Source: Folioceros fuciformis
Taxonomy: Eukaryota > Anthocerotophyta > Anthocerotopsida > Anthocerotales
Direction of reading: 5' to 3'
DNA: 64,000 nt
Assembly (NCBI GenBank): GCA_049999805.1
Contig: JBNGIO010006231.1
Coordinates: 1 to 64,000, forward strand
Within the stretch, counting starts at the first letter, position 1, and each line of letters opens with the position of its first letter. Shown here one piece after another: positions 21,625-32,255 of this stretch. The notes below the pieces were generated by a model. It was not told the origin of the DNA and did no database searches. It worked only from the letters and a program-made list of their open reading frames with translations. The position numbers were made by a program, and so were the translations under genes.

Positions 21625-22100
21625 CTTCCTCTCCAGCTCCCTTCGCAAACAGACTGTAGCAGCTCCGTGGACACTGGACGCTCTGCGCCTTTCTACTGCG
21701 CGAGCAGGGCCGTCACCAACCTGACTGTTCGACCTGCCAAGTGGCGGGTGGTATGCTAAATGGTCGACCAGTGACCGTCCGTCCAAAGCAGGTTCGCCGC
21801 GTCTGCTCTCCGGCGCCCCTCACTCTTTTTAAAGATGTTTCGATAACATACAGTAGCATTGGTCCTTCGACATTATCGGAGAGGTAGGAGGTAATTATTG
21901 AAAAAATATTTGAGAAGAATTGTTCCTCATTTAAATTTTTTAATACTTTAATATTACCTTAGATATAAGACTATTGGTCTCTTATTTATTTTACAAAAAC
22001 AGGGAAAATCCATCTACCCTTAGAGAGGTAGATAAACCACGATAAGACACTAGGTGTTAACTCCCCTCAGCCTAATGACTTCTAATAACACTTAAAATAT
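21625..22100. other. FNR upstream region
   Basis: GC-rich near the FNR start and AT-rich from about 21880. No gene was seen; the promoter and 5' UTR of FNR should lie here. Confidence 0.45.
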
Positions 22101-23412
22101 CATGGTATGGGAGGAGAAAGGGTTTACCTACCACTGCAGTTGCTAACATTGCCTTTCTTGCCAAAGTTGACGTCCTATGTATGGCATTAGCCAATGCTCG
22201 CTGTAGAGCAATGGAAACCCTTTGCCAAAAAACGCTATGGCACGCAAAATAGGAAGACCAAGACCCTTTTCTTTTTTTTTTGTTATGAATTGCCTTAACG
22301 CAAGACTTCAAAATCTTGGAAAATGCCTTGCATATAGCCTTGTGGGTCCAATCGCAAGCGGGATAAAGGTGTGTCTAGCTTGTAGAGGGGTGCACTTGTG
22401 CACCTTGGCTGATGTGCTCCTCTTTTCTATCCAAACAACTAAGGAGTTGAGGACAACATGCTTGCAGATTGCAACCTGTGCACTCAGTTATTACCACGTT
22501 AGCAATAGAAACTTGTTGTTCTCCCTAGATAAGGAAAAGGTTAGTTTAAAGAGAAACGTCATATAGTAGATTGTATGGGTACCCTTTGAAGAGCAGACCC
22601 TCCTTGGCCAATGAAAACATGACATCTTGCATAGCATCATGCTTTGCAATCCGTTGACCCCCAATTAGGCAATGGGCAAGATGAGTACCAGAGTTATCTA
22701 GTGGCCCCCTGCAATTGCAAGAGGAGAGAGAGCATACCAAAGGTTGAACCAAACCAAGGCACAACCTCATTGCAGTAGAGAATGTTTTTGGAGCGATTTA
22801 GAATGCCTAGACGCTACATTGTGCAAAGAGCCAAGAGCTTGCGTCCTTTCTCAAGCACGAATGGAGCCACGCCCAAACCGGCCTAGGAATAGAAGATTGA
22901 GCTGCAAATGTTCATATCCTTTCTCAAGAAGAGAAGCTTGAAGCCCCCCAAATTCCCACCTTAAGAAGAGATGAAAATTGAGGCTTAGCAATCGTAGCTG
23001 CAGAAGAAAGAGAGTCTGTGGCTAATCTAAAGGACACTTGCAAAGGGAGGGCACCCTCCTTAGCACTAAGGATGAAAGACTCCAAAAAGTAAGCATCACG
23101 AATGAGAAAACGAGAAGCCGAAAGGGCCCAGCTCCTTAGAAATGCCACTGGTAGCAATATCTGTGTTGCTAGTAAACCAATGTCTCCAAACAAGACAAGA
23201 GGAAACATTTGTCTCCTTGCAAGGTCCCTCACGTCATAATCGATTATATCACCAAAAACTTGCATAATCCTATTATCAAAGCTCCTCAAGCATATTGGGT
23301 ATGTCAAGGAGGGAGGGACTGTTCGAAGAAGGTACTTTGGACGATGTGCGAAACAAGAGGAAAGAGTCCTGAAAGACACATGTGGGTCCCTTAAATTAGC
23401 AAGGTCATCCAC
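22100..23412 (-). mobile_element. Degenerate retroelement fragment (RT C-terminal region with CxC..HxxxC module), copy 1
   Basis: Read on the minus strand, 23412-22924 gives a frame with VAFLRSWALSASRFLIRDAYF, resembling the region after the reverse transcriptase domain of non-LTR-type plant elements. Further on (22766-22546), CSLSSCNCRGPLDNSGTHLA and CLIGGQRIAKHDAMQDVMFS form a Cys-Cys-His-Cys module. The same module and order recur at 35.2-35.76 kb. No polymerase catalytic motif, terminal repeat or poly-A tail was recognised, so class assignment is tentative. Confidence 0.5.
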
Positions 23413-23557
23413 ATGGGCTAGGTCTTCTCAAGGGCCGCATCTACAAAGCCTTAAACAAAGGCTGGAAGCCCCAACGAGATGCCTAGAACTCCAAGGTCTT
23501 GTGAGAAAGTAATGTTGCCCTCGAGAAGACCAGAGAAGGCAATCCTAGATAAGTAGA

Positions 23558-23567
23558 NNNNNNNNNN
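23558..23567. other. Assembly gap (10 N) with duplicated flanks
   Basis: Ten N bases. The 19 bases before the gap (GCAATCCTAGATAAGTAGA) are repeated directly after it, which points to an unmerged contig overlap and not to missing sequence. Confidence 0.95.
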
Positions 23568-24158
23568 GCAATCCTAGATAAGTAGACCAAACCTTGCACT
23601 TAGAAAACTTCACCTTTAGACGAATACGAGCTAACTCAAAAGAAAAAAGCTCGAAAGGCTTACTTGTGCGAAGGCAATAACAGAAAGGGCCCTAGAGTGA
23701 GCCATTGCAACTAGAGAAAGTGACCAGATTGAGTTGTCAACCATTGCCATGATTTGAGAGAAGGGGAATGAAGGTTACTTGTGCCTACAACCCTAGGGAC
23801 CACCAAAGAAGAATAAGCTTGTTTAAGTTAGATTGGTCGAAATCCTTGTGCATAAGACCCATATGATGACGAATGCCCTGAGCCGTGAATAGTTTTCTAT
23901 GCACCTCAGACTAATAGTCCTTTGCACCAACTTGCAAGCCTACTTCGCATCCAACATCATTCCAATCTACAGTGTTGTCTTCATTTCCCACCCTAATGTG
24001 CCACTCATGGACAACATCCTATGCATGCCAATTTAGTGTGTGCTAAAAAGTGTTTTCTTTTTTGTCACCTTGAAATCCCACACAATTGCATCATCATCTC
24101 TGCATGCCTATCTCCAATGTTAGGTGCAACACTCAGATAGAATGGTGTCCGCAACTAC

Positions 24159-24380
24159 CCTAACTGGCTTCATTAGCTCCTTAGTAGGATCTACTATCTT
24201 GTGCCCAACCATCCTAACTTTCTTCATTAGCTCCTTTGTACGATGTACCATCTTGTGCCCAACCACCCTAACTTGCTTCATTAGCTTCTTTGCATGATCT
24301 ACCATCATCTGCCCCAACCACCTTAACTTGCTTCATTCACTGCTTTACATAGTTTATCATCATATGCCCCAAATAGGCAT
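24159..24380. repeat. 54-bp minisatellite, about four copies
   Basis: The unit CCTAACT..CTTCATTAGCTCCTT.. repeats every 54 bp with a few changes per copy. On the minus strand the period keeps the reading frame and yields an 18-residue repeat (KELMKKVRMVGHKIVDPT type). It lies in an otherwise gene-free stretch (23.6-25.2 kb), with an AT-rich tract at about 24690-25010. Confidence 0.75.
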
Positions 24381-25261
24381 GATAACTAGCCCACCTCACT
24401 TGCTTTAGCTCCTCATCCATGCCCTTCCGCAATGAAAATTGACCCACCTCACTTGCTTCAGGTTCTCATCTATGTTCTTCCGCAATGGTGAGGGGCCACA
24501 ATTGTTGGTTTCAAAAGCTTGAAGATGAACAACAAGAAGGAAAAAAGTTTTGTCTTCCATATTGGTCTACAACCTTGATTCTTTTACAAGAGAGAAAAGT
24601 TTGTACATTAGAGGTATGGCTAGTGATGGGGAACTCAAGAAGAAACTATGAAGAGAAGGGATGCCAAGGCATATTTCCATCTAATATATGAATGGAATAA
24701 ACAAAAAAACACTAAGTACACTTGTCCATATTAGTATTGCATACATCTATGTATTAACCTATCTATTTTTTATTAATAAATAACATTTCATACATATTTA
24801 TTCAAATTTCGAATAAAAATTAATTGATTAAACACTTAACAATAAAAAATGTATAAATAAAAAGATGTCTAAACAAACCTGAAGGAAATCAGATAAAGTG
24901 TTACAAGACCCTTCATTATTTTTAACCGAAGAAAATCTATTAAATGGATAACATTAAATTGAAAATCAAAGATTCAAATTTTCATTAACACACTCAATAT
25001 AATAAATAAGATGCGTGGGGCTAGCAGTCTGAAGTGTTTTGTCCTCTTGTTTCAATGCGGTGGATGTATCGGACGCTGGGTGTCCTGCATGTAGTAGTAA
25101 GGATTGTTCTTACCGAGGCTTCCTCAACGTACTGGGACTCGGAAGCCCTTTGACTCTCTGTTCTCTGGTCCATGCTGTATGATACATTCCACGCACCCGG
25201 AAACTAACCTCGGAACCATCCAGCTGTCTGTGTCCTAGCCAAATTGACTAACCGTAAATTT

Positions 25262-28200
25262 CTAAGCTACCGCACTTGATTCTCCTCGATTTAGAGCCAG
25301 TCTCTGTGAAGAATCAGAAATGCTGCCCAGCTCCCAGATCACCACTCTACCATCCAGTCCTATTAGAGATAGTCAAGGAAGTTAAATACCATTCGAACCG
25401 TTCAAACTCTGTGAAATCGAACAAACACTCACTGCTATACCACATGAGACATACCTGACGTACTGAAGCGACTGACTGTGCTCCCTCCGGGTAACATCAA
25501 AGGCCATATCGTCCTGCGTCAGAAAAACTCACCTCCATCAGAAAGTCCACATGCAGACTGGCTACTAAATGACCGACTTAGCGCTGAACAACATCTACAG
25601 GGAAGGGACTTACGTTATGCAATTCTGGTGCGATGTCTCAAGACCTCCGGAATCGCTGCCCTCAGGTCCTTCACCCCTCTTTGCAAGACTGTGGAATTTG
25701 ACAAGCGTGGCTGAAAACTTCACGACACATGACAAACGACACAAGTCAGCAAAATCTGTACTCGACGCGCACAACTCATGATTCAGAATCTAAGGACCGA
25801 GAGTAGTCGATCACCTGACTGCCACGCTTAACTTCAGACTTCAGTGATTTTGGCTCATCAAGAAACCTCTCGAATTTCCTGCAGAGTGCTTCCAGCACTT
25901 CAGCATAAAGGTACCCAGAACAATACTACTATGTCGCTTTGTTTTGGGCACCCCAATACTAACCATATACCATGTTCATCAACTACAAAGAGCATGGGAT
26001 TGCAATCGTAGCCTCCAGCCACAAGCACCGTCTCTGAGAGAAACAGTACCTAATATCTCCAGAAGACCAAACCCTGAAATCAAAAGCATGTTCAAGGACA
26101 TCTAGCAGCGACCGAGTGAAGTATGCCATCAGAAATACCATGCGACAATTACTTCCTACTGGACAACGTAAACAAAACTTGAAAACGCTGACCTACATCA
26201 CGTATAGGTAGGTGTCGCAAGCTCGTGGACTGTGCAGTTGCCGAAGGTCCAACGTTGGTCAAGATATGAATCGAGGAATCATGACCTAACGTCAAGCTCA
26301 CGATAAGTGTTTCTTGCCAGCTCAAGAGTGCAAACCAGCTTCATCTCCGGAGGTGATAATCGAGTTCAACACTTACCCACGTAGGCCAAGTTCGTGCCGC
26401 TAGGAGACCACTTCACCCCAAAAGCCCATCCCAGAGCAAGATCCAGCTGCACCAGTTGCTGCCAAACAAAGAGAAAAATAACTACTATTGGGCCGGTCAG
26501 CTCACATGACTTTGAGGAAACTCTGCACAAACCTCTCCAAATTTTAGTTCTCCAAAGGGGGTGTTTGCGTCACTTCTGCATGTAATCAGCATTCATGATC
26601 AGACCCAACTTGCACTTGGCTCACAAGGCACCTATCAGCTCTAGAAGAGTTACACATGAACACAGGTTCTCAAGTTAGGTCACGGCAAACCTTGCATCGA
26701 CTCCTTTGATGTAGGCAGCGAAAACCCGGCATTTGCTGTCTGTTGACGTTGTGGCTAAAATAACCTGCAGGCCGGACTGTGGTGAGGAGACTGCAACCCT
26801 CCGAGTCATAAGATCTGCAGAAAGATTCTATGACACGTAGCTCATCAAGATACTGTGCCACCACAACTGGGTTGATGCGATTTTAACTAGCCCTACAAGC
26901 TGATCATTTGCATGCAGAAACTCTGAAATAACAAAGAGGCAACCTTACATTGTTTGGATGCCATGCTACACTCGTAACGGTTGAGCTATGTTTCTTTCTT
27001 ATCAGCTTACTCACCCACCTAGCAAGTTCAACACGGAGACGTGCCGACCAAAGTGAGAAGACGTAGAACTTTCAGAGATGAAGAGCACAACAAAGAAGAT
27101 CATACCAGTTGTTATCTTGTTCATAGTAGCACACACAGACGCTCTTTGCTGAGCTTCCAACAGCAAACTTGTTTTCTGCTAAGAAGTCCTTGTCAAACAC
27201 TTGAAATAGGTGACTTGGCTAGCTCAGGAGAACCACAGTTCAATAGACAGCAATCATTGGTTCAGATAGTAGGCAACGACTCATCATTCAACAGGGGCAG
27301 GGCTATAAACAACCTTTGGGACTCCACTTCACAGAAGTAGCTGCACGATTGAGACGTAAGATGACAAGAGTTGGCTGCCAAGTATTTCCATCAAGACTCC
27401 ACACATATCTGCAGAAGTATCGTGATGGAAGAGTTGGAGACGAAGCCAGAAAATGCAGCCTTGGAAATTTCTGCCTCGAACATGAATGCGTGAATATACG
27501 CTGCAGTTGATAGACAAGACAGGAAAAAACACCTACGAATTTCGATCATGTGATGAGGTCACAATGTAGTTGGAAACAGGAGCCCAGTCGATACCAGAAA
27601 CAAGTTGATCATGCTGCCATTCAAAGAAGACACGGCACCATGGTCAGATTGGCTGCCATACAAGCAAACCCTAAGCAGTCTACCCCAAGAACTGATACAA
27701 GGACGAACTTCAAGCATTCAACGAACCTTACTAAGGACGTACAATCGTTCCCACACGGAATTTGCAGAAGGTGACGCTCTGTAGATATGAACTTCAGCTG
27801 TGTTTGGACACACTGCAACAACTGAAAGAGAAGACAAGCCTGTATCATGCACCGACTATCCACAAGATTGGAGAAGACCCACTTGACAAGCTGTGTCATG
27901 GGCCACTCAATTCCCAGTTCATGGTGCAATTAAAGAAGAGGACAGTTTCAAATCCAGTGTCAAAGAACAGCGACAGGCATACAGGACGAGGTCCAGTTTG
28001 AGGTAAGCAGCAAAATTCCACAAGATCCGCGGTTCCTAAGTTCCACCGCCCCTGACGCCCAATCATAAGGGGCATCACATGTGCAACAAATGACTTCAAT
28101 GCCGATGAAAAACCGTCCGACCACTGTACAGCTGCCAGGTCCTGAAACTACCAGGACCAGGTCCGAGCTCTGAAGAAATATTCGCTCTTTCGTTCTTGAG

Positions 28201-28332
28201 TTTCCTGTCAGCTGACATCACGACCCGAATCCCACATCAAGGTATCGAATTGCAGCACTCACGTGTGAGATCGGCATTCCAGGCATGGCAGGTAATGCTT
28301 TGAGCCAGCTGATGCTTGGCGATCGCCGCCAT
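25262..28332 (-). CDS. ARPC1: Actin-related protein 2/3 complex subunit 1 (ARPC1, p40), WD-repeat
   Basis: About 15 short exons separated by introns with GT..AG ends. The start ATG at 28332 gives [19 protein letters not shown]. Successive exons carry [18 protein letters not shown] (27830-27727), [15 protein letters not shown] (about 27613-27540), [20 protein letters not shown] (about 27408-27326), [20 protein letters not shown] (about 27181-27109), [20 protein letters not shown] (about 27020-26951), [20 protein letters not shown] (about 26768-26692), [20 protein letters not shown] (about 26465-26379), [16 protein letters not shown] (about 26051-25971), [21 protein letters not shown] (25513-25455) and [11 protein letters not shown] (25359-25262), with stop TAG at 25264-25262. 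The order matches plant ARPC1 throughout. It is a beta-propeller subunit of the Arp2/3 actin-nucleating complex, used with SCAR/WAVE in tip growth and cell shape. It is head-to-head with the THIM gene. Confidence 0.93.
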
Positions 28333-28525
28333 CGCTGAAGCACACGCCTAGAAGTCACATTACGTGTAAATCCGCCGTGGTGGAGTTTGATCGGTGCTGG
28401 CGACAGATCCAAGGCGGATGGATTCCGTGTGCTACAGCATGTTGTCAAGCTCAGAAATGAAACCTAAAAATTCTCCATCAGGAGTTAAGCGCGTAAGCCA
28501 TGAGAGGGGGACGAGGGCAATAGCA
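28333..28525. promoter_or_regulatory. Putative bidirectional promoter between ARPC1 and THIM
   Basis: Only 193 bp separate the two divergent start codons, so both promoters and 5' UTRs must share or overlap this interval unless upstream non-coding exons exist. No specific box was assigned. Confidence 0.5.
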
Positions 28526-29568
28526 ATGGCGAGCATTCGTGAGTTTCGCGGGGCGCAGACAGACTGGGGCGTGGAGACATGGAAGGCAGTGGTTCGCGTG
28601 CGGGAGAAGGTGCGAGGAAGACGAAAGCTGCCTCGGATTGTACCGGATACTCGATTCTCTGACGCGTGGACTGACTGACGATGTAGTTTGTCCCTTCCCT
28701 TCCAGGTCCCGCTGGTGCAATGCATCACCAACTACGTGAGCATGGACATCATGGCCAACACGCTGCTAGCTGCAGGCGCCAGTCCAGCCATGGTGCACGC
28801 GCTGGAGGAGATCCAGGAGTTTACGGCGCTCACCAGCGCGCTATGCATTAACATTGGCACTCTGAGCCCGGACTGGATCTTCTCCATGAAGGTGGCGGCC
28901 ACGCGCGCCAACGAGATGCGCAAGCCCTGGGTGCTGGATCCTGTTGGCGTCGGGGCCACACAGTTTCGCACTGAGAAGTGCGTGGAGCTTATCCGCCTCA
29001 AGCCCACAGTCATCCGCGGCAACGCCTCGGAGATCATGGCGCTAGTCGGGTCGTCCATCAGTCCGTCCACGGTAACTTCTCCTCCACATGTCCATCGCCA
29101 TCCGCTTTCCGATTCGGCCCAGTCCGGTCACGGCTCACGCTTGTGTGCTTCGCTCTCCCCCTTCCACAGGGCGTGGACAGCACTCGCGGATCCCTAGACG
29201 CCATGGACGCGGCCAAGGAGCTGGCCAGGCTCTCGCAGTCCATCGTGGCCGTGACGGGGGCCATGGATCTGGTGACGGACGGGAAGCGGGTGCTGGGAGT
29301 AAGCAACGGCGTGCAGCTGATGCAGCGCATCACGGCCACGGGGTGCGCGGTCACGTCCCTCATCGCGGCATTTGTGGCGGTGCATCCCGGGCAGGCTCTA
29401 GAGGCGGTGGCATTCGCCCTGGCGTTTTTCGGGCTGGCCGGGGAGGCCGGCAACGAAAAGGCATCGGGGCCTGCTTCCCTGCGTATGCACATGCTAGACG
29501 CCTTGCATACTTTGGATGAGGTGACCGTCACTTCTCGGGTCAAGATTGCTCAAATGAGCGCATTTTGA
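28526..29568 (+). CDS. THIM: Hydroxyethylthiazole kinase (thiamin salvage)
   Basis: Three exons: 28526-28609 (MASIREFRGAQTDWGVETWK..), 28706-29071 and 29170-29568, with GT/AG borders and phase 0 throughout, giving 282 residues, the normal length for the family. Motifs include PLVQCITNYVSMDIMANTLL, LAAGASPAMVHALEE, INIGTLSPDW, KPWVLDPVGVGATQFR, IRGNASEIMAL, GVDSTRGSLDA, VAVTGAMDLVTDG, and the catalytic-Cys region ATGCAVTSLIAAF. The enzyme phosphorylates 4-methyl-5-(2-hydroxyethyl)thiazole with ATP (EC 2.7.1.50) so the thiazole can be reused for thiamin. No clear transit peptide is seen, so a cytosolic location is likely. The stop TGA (29566-29568) is followed in the same frame, after 14 stop-free codons, by the ATG of the next gene. 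Confidence 0.95.
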
Positions 29569-29610
29569 ACTTCATGCCGGCTTGGCCACGAGTATTATCA
29601 GGCTCTATCT

Positions 29611-31409
29611 ATGGTATCCACTTTTCCGCTGTGCAAACAGGCGGCGTGGGGGAATGGGGGCAATTCGGTGGCCATGATCGGAGCGAGTCCCGGAGCGCTT
29701 GCCTGTTCTCGTGCCCACGCCCCTCGACGGTCTGTCCGTCTTGTGCTTCTGCCCTTGCATGGAGCCCCTCGTTTGGGAGTCGGATGTCTGTCCCCAGCCG
29801 CCTTGCGCAGAGCGCACCGCCGAGCATGGCACCCGCCGGCGGTTGCAGTCCTCGGCACCGTGAAGAAATGGCTGCGGGTCGATGACGATCGAGCGTCTAT
29901 CGGAGAGCGCATCGCAGCCATGGTCCTGGGGGCCAATGCGGCGCCGGTTGCGCAGTATGTGTCTTCCCCTGTCACTGCCCTGCATCAGCTGGACGCCCGC
30001 GTGAAACAGGTGCGTTGCGGATGAGCAGGACTTCGGAATGTAGGTTTCGGGAAGGTTGCGACATGGATTCGTGACAGACTGTGATTGCAATTACTGCAGG
30101 CGTGGTTGTTCGCTCTCGTTTTGCTTCCTTCAAGCTCCAGCTTGATCGTGCGGTCGAGCCTTGTTGGGTTCCTCGTACTTGCTACTATGTGGGTGCTCCC
30201 TCGGCAGATGTGGCAAGTATGGCCGCTCGCAGGTCAAGGCTGTTCTGGCAGGCTTTGTGGTTCTGCTTTGAATTGGTGTGCTGCTTCCATGTTGACTCGC
30301 TATTGGTCCGGCTATGGAATTCTGAGTTTTGACGGCTTGTATACTTTGCTGAATCTTGCAGGATCAGCTAAGGCGCATGCTTCTGTTGTCGACCCTGGTT
30401 ATGGTTATGGTGATGCTAGGGACCGATGGTGCACCCGCATCTGTCCAGGCTCGACGTTTACCACCTTCCATGGAGGGTATACCTAATCTGCCCCGTGCTC
30501 TCTCTGGATATTCTTACCTTCTCCTGAAGGTCGGTCCTATACAGCTGACAAGGCGAGGTCTATCACTTGCTTCTTCAGCTGCTTTCTTGTCCTTCACGGT
30601 AAGTGGCGTTGCACGGTTGTGTTGTGTTCTTACTCGCATTATCACAATCTGACAAAGGGTTACCGCCGTGTTGGCTTTGGCCCAGGTGTTGCAGAGTGCC
30701 ACTCTTTGCCTCACGACAACCACACCCGAGCAATTGGCTGCCGCGCTGCGGTGGTACATGACACCTTTATCCAAGATACGGGTCCCTGTGGATGAAATTA
30801 TTTTCACGCTTCTGCTTTCGTTGAGATTTGTTGGTCTGGTTTTTGATGAAGTAAGTGTTTCATTGAGTTTGCGATTTTAGCTCACACGATTTTCTTCCTC
30901 GGTGGTGCAGTGTGTACTTGAAAGCTTTCATTGGTTAAAAAAGTAGTACAATTTTTGCAGGTTCAAAACGTTGCGTTGGCTATGGTTTCTCGAGGAATGC
31001 AGATGCACAGAATGAAAGCAATGGATGCCGTGGATGGTGAGTTGCCTGAGCCTTTAGGGTTCTCGCCTCTGGTTTGACATTATTATTACTGACGTATCGC
31101 TCGTGGCAGGTCTGTTCACAGTGTGCGGCCGATTGTTTAAGAATCTGTTCATCCACGTTGAACAGATTTCAGAGGTATGTTGTTCTCATCCAACATTATT
31201 TTACTTGAACGAAGGAGGTGGTGTCTACGTAACTTATCAGTGTGCACCGGCATCTGCAGGCAATGGTTGCACGAGGATATAGAGGAGTTGCTGCTGATCA
31301 TGAAGTGTACACGTTTCGAGAATTTCACATGACGGTTGTTGACATAGGTGCTTCTGTCGCTCTGCTGGTTGTGATAGCGGCCGTGTTGGTCATGGAGATG
31401 TTCCTTTGA
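29611..31409 (+). CDS. ABCI12: ABCI12-like protein, plastid EcfT/CbiQ-type ABC transporter transmembrane component
   Basis: Seven exons: 29611-30009, 30100-30216, 30362-30598, 30686-30850, 30961-31036, 31110-31174 and 31260-31409. Phases are consistent and give about 402 residues, close to Arabidopsis ABCI12. The N-terminus is Arg/Ala/Pro-rich and fits a plastid transit peptide. The EcfT-type body follows: MVLGANAAPVAQYVSSPVTA, LHQLDARVKQ, several hydrophobic segments (WLFALVLLPSSSSLIVRSSL), LPNLPRALSGYSYLLLKVGP, LTTTTPEQLAAALRWYMTPL, VDEIIFTLLLSLRFVGLVFDE, and AMVARGYRG near the C-terminus, which is the ATPase-coupling Ala-Arg-Gly motif of EcfT proteins. The family is the membrane-coupling subunit of energy-coupling-factor transporters; the substrate in plants is not established. 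Later in-frame methionines (for example 29674) are alternative starts. Confidence 0.93.
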
Positions 31410-32255
31410 ACTTGACCAGCAAATTTCAGTCTGTTACCAGACAGCCTGTTGACTGTGGCCCTTCCCGTTTCATTATTTCGTGGACTAGAGGTTGCCCTTT
31501 GCATTACGCGGCAATGAACCTAATGAAGCGGAATGGCGATGAGGAGTATCACTCGAGCCATGGTATATTCGATTCGACAGAACGTTCCAAGGCATCAAAA
31601 GGAAACTAACGATTTTAATGACCGTGTTCTTCAGCGGTCCCAGAAATTCATTTCAGACGAACCCACCCGGCACGCGGGACCTCGATAACTTATCCAAGAC
31701 CTTGCGTCCACATAGGGTCATGGCCACCGACAATCTGCCAAGGCAAAGCCGAAAGTGGCAATCACCACATCAACAAGACGTATTCATCAGTCCTCCACGC
31801 TGGATAAGGCCATAAAGCAGACCGAAGAAACCTGTACAACTTCACAGCAAACAACAGCCTTTGCCCTCTATCTGTAATATGAGACGATGAGGAGTACTCA
31901 ACAAAGTAGTCTGATCACACAGTTCAGGACAGGTTGTTACAGGAAGAAAAAGTTTTTTCGTCACTGATGTAAGCATGGCTGCAACTTACATCTGTAACTA
32001 AATCAATAAGCTGTGCCATATGCGACCGAGTGGTCATATACCGCCGGCTACCTGCAGGCCAACATGCGCGCATCAACAGACTGCAGCTTGCCTACAACAG
32101 TCTAGAAAAGGGGTTAGCAAAGGGAATCGACAAGAACATTCAGGGATCGTGATAGATATACCTGCAGAACTCGTATGGCAGTTCAGGGGTTTAATGGCAG
32201 CCACTTCCATGCGCATGCCATTTCACGTCACCATGTATTCATCCAGACTGGACGA
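31410..32255. other. Convergent intergenic region, ABCI12 and RBM42
   Basis: About 850 bp between two convergent stop codons. It should contain both 3' UTRs. No coding or repeat signal was recognised. Confidence 0.5.

Noticed and set aside
21625-21786. 54-codon upstream extension of FNR
   Set aside because: It begins with TTG and has no ATG; the transit peptide is complete from 21624.
25497-25545. A 19-bp intron ending ARPC1 early at about 25497
   Set aside because: Too short to be spliced; a better model joins the exon with [11 protein letters not shown] directly to that with VSRFSTSG and then [11 protein letters not shown], giving a full-length C-terminus.
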